Source: Spirochaetaceae bacterium
GTDB lineage: Bacteria > Spirochaetota > Spirochaetia > Treponematales > Breznakiellaceae
NCBI GenBank assembly: GCA_031280455.1
Contig: JAITGR010000144.1
Span: forward strand, 1-12,902
Length of the DNA stretch: 12,902 nt
Direction of reading: 5' to 3'
Position numbers and translations under genes: made by a program. Shown piece by piece: positions 1-7,670 of this stretch. The number at the start of each line of letters is the position of its first letter. Within the stretch, counting starts at the first letter, position 1. A model generated the notes under the pieces. That model was not told the DNA's origin. It saw nothing but the letters and a program-made list of their open reading frames with translations, and ran no database searches.

Positions 1-2
1 CC

Positions 3-1040
3 CGACGCCACCGCGGTCTCCCAGTTGTCCGCGCCGGTCAGCACTTCGAGCCCCAGGCGGAAGTACTCTCCGTAGCGCTCCTTGACTTTGCGCGTCCCGC
101 CCTTGCTGAGGGCGCACATTAAAAACACCTGATTAAGCCCGTTGGCCGCCAGCCCTGGCGGTGTGGGTACGGGATGCTCGCCCAGCGGCATAAGGTCGCC
201 GTATGCCCAAAAGCTGCTTAACGAAAGCAACCCCGACGGCGTGTCCGGGCACTCGTTCCCGACGGCAAGGCACTTCTGGCTGTTCTCCGCATCCGGTGCC
301 GCCACCCAGCGAAACACTGCCTGAAGGGCATTGTCCCGTATTTTCTTTTCGTGTTCCGGCACTTTGGGCGGCAGCACGGATTTTATCGTCTCGACCGTTT
401 CCTTCTGCACCGCCGCGAGTTTAGCGTGCAGTTCCGCCTTGGCTTTGAACACCGGCGAGTTGGGGTCAACCTTAAACGAGTCTTCCTTAACCCGTTCCCC
501 CAGTTTTTTGAGCAGGTCGATGGGGTGTACGCCATGCACCTTCTTGAATTCCCCAAACGCGACTTCTACCGCGTCCTGGACAAGTTTGAATACCTCGGGG
601 TCGACCGCTTTTGGGGTACGTTCGGCGTTTTTGGCGCGGGCGTCCGCCAGCAGCGCGTCCAGCGAGGAGGCGTCCGGCGGAGGCGGCAGTTTTACTTTGG
701 CCCAGTCCGGCACCTGCACCTTGAAGTTTGTCCCGATGCTGGCAATGTCGCGGTCGGCGGCGGGGTTCTGCCGCAGCTCTTCCAAAAGGGAGAGAACGCA
801 GCGGTAGCCCCACCAGATGCCGGCGCGGCGGTGCGCCATGTAGGCCATAAGCTCGCAGGCCGACTTAAAGTCCGCCGCGTCTGCCAGCCTGAAGACCATC
901 TCCTCGCCGCCGGAAACACCCGCCGCCAACGGCGCAAGGTCGGGGCGTATCTTGTAGCCCTCTTTTTCGACGACGTCCCCCAGCGCGGTGTAGCGTATCA
1001 AGACCAGGTGTTTGCCCAGCCAGTCCAGTTTATCTGCCAT
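3..1040 (-). CDS. DUF6931-like T6SS-associated protein (partial, runs off left edge)
   Basis: The frame is open from ATG at 1040 to the window edge (346 codons, no stop seen), so the C-terminus is missing. Two blocks resemble the family DUF6931, which I associate with type VI secretion loci. The first, at residues about 47-90, includes an AHRRAGIWWGYR stretch. The second, at residues about 238-340, has an AVFRWVAAPDAENS stretch, an SSFWAYGD motif, a proline-rich VPTPPGL and an EYFRLGLEV helix. Between them, residues about 96-235 form a charged, lysine- and proline-rich insert that I do not expect in the compact family domain. There is no signal peptide or membrane segment, so it is probably cytoplasmic. 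It follows the upstream 130-residue gene by 12 bases, with only a weak AGGGA-type ribosome site, and is the last operon member visible. Its biochemical role is unknown; an adaptor or effector-handling role is inferred from position only. Confidence 0.7.
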   Translation of the reverse strand, partial: MADKLDWLGKHLVLIRYTALGDVVEKEGYKIRPDLAPLAAGVSGGEEMVFRLADAADFKSACELMAYMAHRRAGIWWGYRCVLSLLEELRQNPAADRDIASIGTNFKVQVPDWAKVKLPPPPDASSLDALLADARAKNAERTPKAVDPEVFKLVQDAVEVAFGEFKKVHGVHPIDLLKKLGERVKEDSFKVDPNSPVFKAKAELHAKLAAVQKETVETIKSVLPPKVPEHEKKIRDNALQAVFRWVAAPDAENSQKCLAVGNECPDTPSGLLSLSSFWAYGDLMPLGEHPVPTPPGLAANGLNQVFLMCALSKGGTRKVKERYGEYFRLGLEVLTGADNWETAVAS

Positions 1041-1052
1041 GCTTCCGTTTCC

Positions 1053-1445
1053 CTATGTCATTTTGAGGGCTTTGGTCTCGACATCCGCGGCTCCGGCCTT
1101 GGTACGGGCAGCCGTCGCCCCTGATTCCAGGGCGGTTGCCTCGTCCGCGACGGCGCTGGCCCCCGTCTCGCTGGCTTTTACCTCGCCCTCGCTTGCCGCA
1201 ACCTTGTCCTGGGCGACCTTGCCTTCGGTTTCTGTTGCCGCCGTCTCGACCTTGCTGATAGTCGTTTCATCGTCCGTGGGCTTTATCGAAGTGTCCCCCT
1301 CCATTGTGCTGGAGTGATAGTTGGTCGCCACCATTTCCGCAATAGCGGCCCCCGCCGCCGCGACCAGCCCCGCGGCCATCGAGGAAGCGATGATAGGCCC
1401 CACATTGTTGAGTATCCCTTTTTTCAGGTCATCGGTCAGTTCCAT
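1053..1445 (-). CDS. small Ala/Glu/Thr-rich protein with one hydrophobic helix, unknown function
   Basis: This is a 130-residue protein of no family I recognise. Residues 14-40 (from NVGPIIASSM to AEMVA) are an uninterrupted small-residue hydrophobic stretch rich in Ala and Gly, long enough for one membrane helix. The remaining 90 residues are almost free of large hydrophobics and consist of Ala, Glu, Thr, Lys and Ser in loose repeats of the pattern ETxAxxxExKVA. That suggests a long amphipathic or disordered tail. There is no cysteine and no typical cleavable signal peptide, since the hydrophobic part starts after an acidic/basic N-terminus. ATG at 1445 has GGAGG about ten bases upstream. 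The gene sits 28 bases after the 144-residue gene in the VgrG-PAAR operon. It could be an effector with a membrane-inserting helix, or a chaperone or structural accessory; the sequence does not decide. Confidence 0.72.
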   Translation of the reverse strand: MELTDDLKKGILNNVGPIIASSMAAGLVAAAGAAIAEMVATNYHSSTMEGDTSIKPTDDETTISKVETAATETEGKVAQDKVAASEGEVKASETGASAVADEATALESGATAARTKAGAADVETKALKMT

Positions 1446-1473
1446 GTTTTCTGCCCCTCCGCGCCACGCGCAA

Positions 1474-1908
1474 TCAACTGCTCAGCGCCGAAATGTCGGC
1501 TGCAATGGCCGCCGCGTCCTTTGCAACGGTAACAGCGCAGCCCGATACCATTACTCCTTCCATTACGGCGGAGCTTACAGTTAAGAAAAATTCATTCTGC
1601 GCCAGCGCCTGGTTTTGAAACTTCTGCCCCTTTATAGTCGTTCTGCCGAAGGAATCCAGCAGTATCGCCGCTGTTTCAGCCGTCGAAGCCCCCGACAAAA
1701 AACCGATGACTATATCTATTAGCGCGTCATCTATAATAAACGCCGCCATATTCAGGTTGTCTCTAAAGGTGGAAAGCTTCGCCCCCTTCCCCTTCAAGCT
1801 CCGGCCAACGTAATAATCCACGGTCGTATACGTTTCCGCGGTTATATCAAGAACCATATTCAACGCCTGTGTTATAGCAAACGAATATTCATAGTCAACA
1901 AACAGCAT
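1474..1908 (-). CDS. hypothetical protein in T6SS operon (144 aa)
   Basis: This is an unrecognised 144-residue protein. ATG at 1908 is preceded by AAGGAG at a seven-base spacing, a strong ribosome site, which supports it as a real gene. It starts 24 bases after the end of the gp5-like VgrG half. The sequence is mostly well-mixed, globular-looking residues: an acidic, aromatic N-terminus (MLFVDYEYSF), a basic loop at 36-50 (GRSLKGKGAKLSTFRD), a hydrophobic helix at about 53-72, and an Ala/Val-rich C-terminal segment at about 110-144. The C-terminal segment might pack against a membrane or a partner helix but is not a clean transmembrane segment. No catalytic motif stands out. Its position directly after the spike genes fits a small cargo, chaperone or spike-associated protein, but that is context only. 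Confidence 0.75.
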   Translation of the reverse strand: MLFVDYEYSFAITQALNMVLDITAETYTTVDYYVGRSLKGKGAKLSTFRDNLNMAAFIIDDALIDIVIGFLSGASTAETAAILLDSFGRTTIKGQKFQNQALAQNEFFLTVSSAVMEGVMVSGCAVTVAKDAAAIAADISALSS

Positions 1909-1932
1909 AAGCCAGCTCCTTCCTCATTGTAT

Positions 1933-3489
1933 CTAATCCTCTATCCACGTCATTTTCGGAAAGTCATCGGGGCTGTCGGAATCATCGGGGAAATCACCGC
2001 CAAAAGCCTCCTCGTCAGAGGTTTCGGAAGTCTCGTCGCCAGAGGCATACGGGTCAAAATTAGGGCGACGGCCTGTATTCCCGTCAGGATCCACAGACGG
2101 CTCATCATCGTTGCCTCCGCCGCCGCCACTGCCGCCACCGCCGCCGTTACCGCCACCGGCACCACCGCCGCCGCCGCCACCGGCACCACCGCCACCACCG
2201 CCACTGCCACTGCCACTGCCGCCGGCACCCCCGCCGCTGTTGCCTCCGCCGCCGGCTGTTGCCGCAAGCCGCTCTCCCAAATCCTCTTCTGCCTCCGCGC
2301 CCCGTACTCTTCTTTTCGACTTGACAACCTGGAAGTAAAGCTCGCCCAGTTTTTTTATGATGTCGTAGGTAAGCTGCTCTTTTTCCGCATTGTGGCTCTC
2401 GGACGGGTCCTCGCCGCCTTTGGCCAATCCCGCCACTACCGTGTTGAAACATACGTCAATCGCGTTCAACGCGACAATCGCCTTATATCCCAAGGTATCA
2501 AGCGTATTAAGCGCAACCTCCCTGCCGGTAACGCTGACCACCCCCGCGGTCGATTGAAAAACGCCGCCATAGGCATCCGTCAAACTCATTGACCTGCCTC
2601 CTGAAATGTTGACGGCCTGCCCGAACATGGTTATCCCAGTGCGGGCCTCCAGGTTGAGGGAGGTGTCAAAGGTGTTGGCCCAGTCGGAGTTGATTTTCTT
2701 GCTTGTCAGTTTAATGCCGGTATCGTCTATGGTTATTTTGGAACGCCCCACCTGCAGGACGATTTGGTCTGCCGCCTTTATGACGATTTTCCCTCCGGCG
2801 CGTATCTGTATGTCCGCCTCTTCCAGCACGTAGGTTTCCCCCACAACGTCGCCGACCGCCAGGTTGTCGTCTTTTTCGTGCTTGGCGCCCGGCAAAAGGC
2901 CGGAAAGCACCTCTATACCGCCTGCACGGACGGCGTGGACTTTTTCGGCTTGCTGGAACGTGGAACCAGCGGAAATGAGCCGTAATTCGTCTGGAAATTG
3001 CTTTTGGACACCATTTTCCGTTACAAAGCGCCGTAAAAAGCCTATCTCAGAATACTCAGGCTTGCCGCTTCCTTCTGTCGCGGCGGTATTTTTGTAGCGG
3101 AGCATCGTGCCTTGTTTTTCGCCAATCATCTTCTTTGCTTCGGTTTCTGTCGCGGACGCGCCGGGGGCAAACGCCATATTACCCTCCGTGTTTTGGGGAA
3201 CATAGCCCAAAAGGTAATTATTTTCCCCGCCGCCAACCTCCACCAAAACCTGCTCGCCCACGCGGGGAAACCGGTACAGACCCGACGTGTCGCCGCCCAC
3301 AGGCAGCACCATTTGCACGGTTATGCCCGTTTTGGGTTGTATGGCATCGCCGTCCGCTACACCAGCGTAAAACCGGTAAGGGTTGCTGTCAACCGGCTGC
3401 AGCGTTCCTTTTACCGTCTCCTGGCCCTTGCTGTCTTTAACGCTGATATTTCCGGCAGCGTCGCAAACTGTCTGTTCCCTAATAGCCAT
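1933..3489 (-). CDS. gp5-like half of VgrG: OB-fold and beta-spike with Gly-rich linker and acidic tail
   Basis: This 518-residue protein corresponds to the C-terminal half of a T6SS VgrG. An OB-fold similar to phage gp5/gp45 lies at about residues 23-100, with the family-typical run LYRFPRVGEQVLVEV followed by NNYLLGYVP. Residues about 220-330 form the repetitive beta-strand spike (IQIRAGGKIVIK, IVLQVGRSKITI, GIKLTSKK). A helical, charged part (355-410) leads into an extreme glycine tract at 413-459 and a strongly acidic tail rich in D, E, S and P at 460-518. ATG at 3489 has a GGAG/GAGAGG ribosome site overlapping the stop codon of the upstream gp27-like gene (stop at 3498-3500), so the two halves are separate but coupled genes. 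It would trimerise as the needle tip beneath the PAAR protein. The tail may bind or carry cargo (inference). Confidence 0.88.
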   Translation of the reverse strand: MAIREQTVCDAAGNISVKDSKGQETVKGTLQPVDSNPYRFYAGVADGDAIQPKTGITVQMVLPVGGDTSGLYRFPRVGEQVLVEVGGGENNYLLGYVPQNTEGNMAFAPGASATETEAKKMIGEKQGTMLRYKNTAATEGSGKPEYSEIGFLRRFVTENGVQKQFPDELRLISAGSTFQQAEKVHAVRAGGIEVLSGLLPGAKHEKDDNLAVGDVVGETYVLEEADIQIRAGGKIVIKAADQIVLQVGRSKITIDDTGIKLTSKKINSDWANTFDTSLNLEARTGITMFGQAVNISGGRSMSLTDAYGGVFQSTAGVVSVTGREVALNTLDTLGYKAIVALNAIDVCFNTVVAGLAKGGEDPSESHNAEKEQLTYDIIKKLGELYFQVVKSKRRVRGAEAEEDLGERLAATAGGGGNSGGGAGGSGSGSGGGGGGAGGGGGGGAGGGNGGGGGSGGGGGNDDEPSVDPDGNTGRRPNFDPYASGDETSETSDEEAFGGDFPDDSDSPDDFPKMTWIED

Positions 3490-3497
3490 ACCCTCTC

Positions 3498-4721
3498 CTA
3501 CCTGCAGAAGCGTTTTACCGATTCTGTGCCCCAGTCTATCACATTGAACGCTGTCTGAACAAGCTCGCCGGTTTCGGCATCCGGCGGCGGGGAGGCGATG
3601 TCCTGCGGCCAGAGGGTGCGTACGCGCAGGCGCGAATCCGTAACCAGCGCGCGTATCGTCGCTGTGTCGCGTGCGCCCTGAAAATTGCCCACGGTCAAAA
3701 GCAGACCCGGCATGGGGAGAATGCTCTCCGCCCGCCCGCTCCAGTTTTCTTTGGCCAGCGCAAAGGCTATACGCCGCGCCTCGATGATGCTCTGAACGTC
3801 CGCATCGATTTCTGCCGCGGGCGTTCCTCGTTCATAGCCGTGAAAAAGTGTGCTGTAACTGTACAGGCGCTTACCCGCGCCGGTTTCGCCCCAGCGCCAG
3901 TCGCGGGAACCGTAGCCGGCTTCGGGGTAGGGGGCGGTAACTTCCAGCCCTTCCACGCCGATGCCGCTTTCCATGCGCCAGCCGGTCATGCGCCAGAGAT
4001 TTTCGCGGTCGTCGTAGTTTGCAAAGCCGAATTTTTCAATATCGGGAACCTTCCGCTTGTCCGAATACTCGTAGACCGGAGCAGGAAAGCGGCTGCCCGA
4101 CGTAAAGTGCAGCGCCGCGCTCCCCATGCCATCAGGCGAAACAGCGCCGTGCGTAAAGGTCCAGGAAATGCCGTAGAGATCCATAAGCCGCCGGATAAAA
4201 TCCAGTTCCGAAACATGCACCTGCTCGAACATAAGGTTTTTGCCAAAACTGCTCCGGCTTATGTATTCATCCGAAAAAGACGGGCGTAGGCCGTATTTGG
4301 CGAGGATTTCTTCCAGTATGTCCGGCGGCGTTTTCCGGTAGAACGGCGCGGAAACGCGGGTGTGCCGCAGCCGCGCAAGCTCGCTTTCTATGGTCAGGTC
4401 GTAGCGGTAACAGGGAGCGCCGCCGCTGCCCACACACCCGCAGGCGGCGGCGGCGGTGATGATGCCGTGCAGACAGCGGCTCCGCGCCACAAGACCGCCG
4501 GCGATACGCTGGGATATAACCAGCGAAACGGCGGTATCCAAAAGCCCCCGCAAATCCTGGGTGGTGTGGAGCGTCTTGGTGAGCAGCGTCAGCGTTCCCC
4601 GGTACACGCGGGAAAAGCCCTCTTCCAGCACCAGCTCGTAGGGATAAAAATCGTCCCCGCCGCTGCTGCCCCCGCCGGCGGCAATTTTAACCGATAAATT
4701 CATGGTTCCAGTTTCTGGCAT
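3498..4721 (-). CDS. gp27-like half of VgrG (T6SS tip hub, GPD-type domain)
   Basis: This 407-residue protein matches the N-terminal gp27/GPD-like part of VgrG. It has an early strand region YPYELVLEE (residues 27-35), LHGIIT near 84-89, YRYDLTIESELARLRHTR at about 105-122, the TPPDILEEIL motif at 131-140 and the LDFIRRLMDLYGISWTFTH segment at 173-191. All are laid out as in VgrG. It forms the trimeric hub linking the Hcp tube and baseplate to the spike. The start at 4721 is chosen because AAGGAG lies six bases upstream and overlaps the TAA of the PAAR gene; an upstream in-frame extension lacks such a site and overlaps the PAAR gene. The protein ends before the OB-fold, which is encoded by the next gene, whereas VgrG is normally a single chain. 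No frameshift is needed to explain this, because each gene has its own stop, ribosome site and start. Confidence 0.87.
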   Translation of the reverse strand: MPETGTMNLSVKIAAGGGSSGGDDFYPYELVLEEGFSRVYRGTLTLLTKTLHTTQDLRGLLDTAVSLVISQRIAGGLVARSRCLHGIITAAAACGCVGSGGAPCYRYDLTIESELARLRHTRVSAPFYRKTPPDILEEILAKYGLRPSFSDEYISRSSFGKNLMFEQVHVSELDFIRRLMDLYGISWTFTHGAVSPDGMGSAALHFTSGSRFPAPVYEYSDKRKVPDIEKFGFANYDDRENLWRMTGWRMESGIGVEGLEVTAPYPEAGYGSRDWRWGETGAGKRLYSYSTLFHGYERGTPAAEIDADVQSIIEARRIAFALAKENWSGRAESILPMPGLLLTVGNFQGARDTATIRALVTDSRLRVRTLWPQDIASPPPDAETGELVQTAFNVIDWGTESVKRFCR

Positions 4722-4731
4722 ACCTTTCTCC

Positions 4732-5019
4732 TTATACAATAACATTGACATTGGGGCAGACTGCCACGGCGGTCGCCACGGGAACACCCAGCGGGGACAC
4801 GCCGCTTACGACACTGCCGATGTTCGCCTGGGGCCGCCCCTTGGCCAGCGTCGTTACTGCGGTTGTTACGGTGATAACGCCCGCCACGCAGATGGGGCCG
4901 GCAACGGCATCCCCCATGCAGGCGCAGGGCAGCCCCTTTACCATAGTGGTAATAGCGCCGGGCCCCACAATTACGTCGCCGGTGGCGGTTACATTTGCGA
5001 TAGTCGCTACTGGTGTCAT
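4732..5019 (-). CDS. PAAR-like spike-tip protein, histidine-free with four cysteines
   Basis: This 95-residue protein consists of a PAAR-like domain only. It shows the family's repeated short Gly/Val strands: GDVIVGPG, an LPCACMGDAVAGP turn (residues 30-42) and a second KGRPQANIGSVVSG copy (60-73). PAAR proteins cap the VgrG trimer and sharpen the T6SS tip, and the gene lies between clpV and the VgrG halves, as expected. Known PAAR proteins hold zinc through three histidines and one cysteine. This one has no histidine at all but has Cys32, Cys34, Cys44 and Cys88, which might form a Cys-only site (inference). The start overlaps the clpV stop as TAATG, and a strong GAGGAGG site lies seven bases upstream, so translation is probably coupled to ClpV. 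There is no C-terminal toxin extension. Confidence 0.85.
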   Translation of the reverse strand: MTPVATIANVTATGDVIVGPGAITTMVKGLPCACMGDAVAGPICVAGVITVTTAVTTLAKGRPQANIGSVVSGVSPLGVPVATAVAVCPNVNVIV

Positions 5020-7667
5020 TATTCGGCCTCCTCAAATGTATAGGTAAATTGTTCGTCTTTGGCATCCGCCAGCACTTTTTTGAAGCGCTTCCCCGCAAGG
5101 GTTGCGCGCAGGAACGCGGCGCTCAGCTCCGGCAAGAGGCTGTTGCTGATAACCGCGTCGATAAGCCGCGCCCCGCTGGCCGCGTTGTCGCAGCGGCGGA
5201 TTATCTCGTCCTTCACCGCAGGCGCTACCGCCAGTTCCGCGGCGTAGTTTTCCGCGACCCGCTTTTGTACGCGGGACAGCTTCTGGTCGATGATGGCGTC
5301 CAGCGCTTTTTTTCCCAGCGGGTAGTACGGCACAATCTGAATACGTCCCAAGAGCGCCGCCGGAAACACCCGTGCCATATCGGCGCGAATCGCCTCCTCC
5401 AGCGCCGCGGCGGGGGGGCGCTCCTCGTCCGCGCAGAGCCGTTCGATGGTCTGGTCGCCCACATTGGTCGTGAGCAGAATCAGCGTGTTGCGAAAGTTGA
5501 CAAGCCGCCCCGCGCCGTCTTCCATCTGCCCCTTGTCAAAAACCTGAAAGAAAATCTCGTGCACGTCGGGGTGCGCCTTCTCCACTTCGTCCAGCAGCAC
5601 CACGCTGTAGGGCTTGCGGCGCACGGCCTCGGTCAGCACGCCGCCCTCGCCGTAGCCCACGTAGCCCGGCGGCGCTCCCTTCAGGGTCGAGACCGTGTGC
5701 GCTTCCTGGAACTCGCTCATGTTTATCGTGATAATCTGCTCCTCGCTGCCGTATATCTGCTCTGCCAGCGCCAGCGCCGTTTCGGTCTTGCCCACGCCGG
5801 AAGGACCTGCCAGCATGATAACCGCAATCGGCTTGTTGGGGTCGGCCAGCGCCGCCCGCGCCGTTACCATACGGCGGGCAATGAGCGAAAGCCCGTCCTC
5901 CTGCCCGATAACGCGGCGGCGCAGCTCCTCATCAAGGGCGAGGATGTTCTTAATCTCGTCCTTCACCATTCTGCCCAGCGGAATACCCGTCCACTCGGAA
6001 ATAACCGCGGAAACCGCCTGCGCGTCCACCTGGGGCAGCACGAGCGGCTGTTCCCCCTGAAAGCCGGCCAACTCCGCACGCTTGGCGGCGAGAGCGGCGG
6101 TCAGGGGCGCGCGCCCGGCCTCCGCCGCTTTGTCCAACTGCGTGCGCAGGGCGGCAATTTCGGCGGCCAGCGCCTTTTCCGTGTCAAAGCGCTGTTGAAT
6201 CCCGTCGCGGTTTTTCCGCTCCGCCGCCAGCGCCTCGTCCAGGAGGCTGCGTTTTTCGCCGTGGTGCGCGCCGCCCGCCTCCTCGCGCTGGAGTATTTCG
6301 GCTTCCAGTTCCAGCGCTTCAATACGGCGGCGGGAATACTCCAGCGCCGCGGGCTCGGCGTTCTGGGACAGGCTCACCTTCGCGCAGGCAGTATCCAGCA
6401 CGCTCACCGACTTGTCGGGCAACTGGCGCGCCGGAAGATAGCGGCGGGACAGCGTAACCGCCGCGCCCAGCGCTTCGTCCAGCACGGTAACGCCGTGGTG
6501 TTTTTCCAGCGCCTTAACGATACCCCGCATCATTTGCGTACCCTTGTCGTCGTCCGGCTCCTCAATCAGGATGTTCTGAAAGCGGCGGGCGAGCGCGGGG
6601 TCTTTTTCAAAATACTTGATGTATTCCTGGTAGGTCGTCGCGGCGATACAGCGCAGTTTTCCCCGCGCCAGCGCGGGCTTTAGGAGGTTGGCGGCGTCGT
6701 TCTGCCCCGCCTGCCCGCCCGCGCCTATCATCGTGTGCGCCTCGTCAATAAAAAGAATAATCGGGGTTTCCGACCCCTGCACTTCCTCAATCACCTGCTT
6801 TAGGCGGTTTTCAAACTCGCCCTTCATGCTCGCGCCGGCCTGCAAAAGCCCCATGTCCAGCGAAAGCAGACGCACCCCCTTTAGGGACGGCGGCACATCG
6901 GACGCGGCGAGGCGCTGGGCAAAGCCTTCGACCACGGCAGTCTTGCCCACACCGGCGTCTCCGGTAAGGATGGGGTTGTTCTGCCTGCGCCGCAGCAAAA
7001 TGTCGATAAGCTGGCGTATTTCCGCGTCCCGCCCCACAATGGGGTCGCTTTTTCCGGCGGCAGCCTCCGCCGTCATGTCCAGCGTCCACTGCCGCAGCGC
7101 TTCGCCCTTACCCAGCGCGCCGCCGCCGCCCAGCAGCGCCCCTGCCTGCCCCGTCGCGGCACTCGCGCCGGACGCAGCCGGCGTGGAGGTCTCGGCAGAC
7201 GAGGCCGTAATGGCGGCAAACTGCTCGGCAAGAAGGTCGCCGTTAATCTTGACAAACTCCCCGGACAAATCGTGGAGGGCGCGGGCAAATTCCGGTGTCT
7301 GCTTCAGGGCGCAGAGGAGATGCCCTGTGCGAATAGCCCCTTCAGCAAACACCAGCGACGAGACCATCCACGCTTCCTTAATGGCAAGCTGAATGTTGTT
7401 GGAAAAGTCCGCAATAGACGCCGCGCCACGGGGCAGCGCATCCAGAGCGGCAATCATATCCTTTGCCAGCCGTGCCTCGTCCAGCGCAAAGTGCCGGATA
7501 GCCGCGTGCCAGTCGGTCGCTTCGCCCAGAATAATCTGGTTGACCCAGTGCGCCAGCTCCACGTAGGGGTTGCCCCGCGTCTTGCACAGAATCGTGGCGC
7601 TCTCCAGTGCCTGGTACGCCGTCGCGTCAAGTTTAGAAAAAAGCTGAATCCGCTTTAGTTTCGCCAT
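5019..7667 (-). CDS. clpV: T6SS sheath-disassembly ATPase ClpV (TssH)
   Basis: This 882-residue ClpB-type AAA+ ATPase recycles the contracted TssB/TssC sheath in the cytoplasm. A Clp-type N domain (about 1-155) carries the ClpV-like opening QLFSKLDATAYQALESAT. An Ala/Gly-rich linker (155-190) follows. The first AAA+ module has Walker A GDAGVGKT (236-243), Walker B ILFIDEAH (304-311) and ARRF arginine-finger region (360-363). A middle coiled-coil region (about 440-540) is followed by the second module, with Walker A GPSGVGKT (621-628), pore-loop GYVGYGEGG (668-676), Walker B VVLLDEVEKAHPD (689-701) and the sensor-2 region near 831-836. All catalytic motifs are intact and the length is normal for ClpV. 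The ATG at 7667 follows the tssG stop by three bases, and an AGAGG ribosome site sits just before that stop. General ClpB is the alternative, but the flanking tssG, PAAR and VgrG genes decide for ClpV. Confidence 0.96.
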   Translation of the reverse strand: MAKLKRIQLFSKLDATAYQALESATILCKTRGNPYVELAHWVNQIILGEATDWHAAIRHFALDEARLAKDMIAALDALPRGAASIADFSNNIQLAIKEAWMVSSLVFAEGAIRTGHLLCALKQTPEFARALHDLSGEFVKINGDLLAEQFAAITASSAETSTPAASGASAATGQAGALLGGGGALGKGEALRQWTLDMTAEAAAGKSDPIVGRDAEIRQLIDILLRRRQNNPILTGDAGVGKTAVVEGFAQRLAASDVPPSLKGVRLLSLDMGLLQAGASMKGEFENRLKQVIEEVQGSETPIILFIDEAHTMIGAGGQAGQNDAANLLKPALARGKLRCIAATTYQEYIKYFEKDPALARRFQNILIEEPDDDKGTQMMRGIVKALEKHHGVTVLDEALGAAVTLSRRYLPARQLPDKSVSVLDTACAKVSLSQNAEPAALEYSRRRIEALELEAEILQREEAGGAHHGEKRSLLDEALAAERKNRDGIQQRFDTEKALAAEIAALRTQLDKAAEAGRAPLTAALAAKRAELAGFQGEQPLVLPQVDAQAVSAVISEWTGIPLGRMVKDEIKNILALDEELRRRVIGQEDGLSLIARRMVTARAALADPNKPIAVIMLAGPSGVGKTETALALAEQIYGSEEQIITINMSEFQEAHTVSTLKGAPPGYVGYGEGGVLTEAVRRKPYSVVLLDEVEKAHPDVHEIFFQVFDKGQMEDGAGRLVNFRNTLILLTTNVGDQTIERLCADEERPPAAALEEAIRADMARVFPAALLGRIQIVPYYPLGKKALDAIIDQKLSRVQKRVAENYAAELAVAPAVKDEIIRRCDNAASGARLIDAVISNSLLPELSAAFLRATLAGKRFKKVLADAKDEQFTYTFEEAE
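5027..5033 (-). promoter_or_regulatory. Ribosome binding site of the PAAR gene inside clpV
   Basis: On the minus strand GAGGAGG lies within the last codons of clpV, seven bases before an ATG that overlaps the clpV TAA by one base (TAATG). This settles the PAAR start and suggests termination-reinitiation coupling between the two genes. Confidence 0.8.
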
Positions 7668-7670
7668 GTA

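Noticed and set aside
351..1124. Plus-strand open frame of 257 codons at the left end
   Set aside because: It is the antisense image of the DUF6931-like gene; its start is internal and no ribosome site or family match is seen.
1927..2592. Plus-strand Ala/Thr-rich and Pro-rich frames, or a possible CRISPR/microsatellite array
   Set aside because: The repeats are the reverse complement of the poly-glycine codons of the VgrG spike gene. There are no unique spacers.
3490..3500. Frameshift or sequencing error splitting a single vgrG
   Set aside because: The downstream half has its own ATG with a ribosome site placed on the upstream stop codon, and its N-terminus is a sensible gp5-type start. A one-base fix is not needed.
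1933..5019. Prophage tail module
   Set aside because: gp27/gp5-like proteins also occur in phages, but the linked ClpV and TssG are T6SS-specific, and no capsid, tail tube or lysis genes are present.
5013..6683. Plus-strand open frame of 556 codons opposite clpV
   Set aside because: It lies wholly antisense to a complete ClpV with intact Walker motifs. Its product is Arg/Gln/Leu-rich with no domain, as expected from GC-rich third-position bias.
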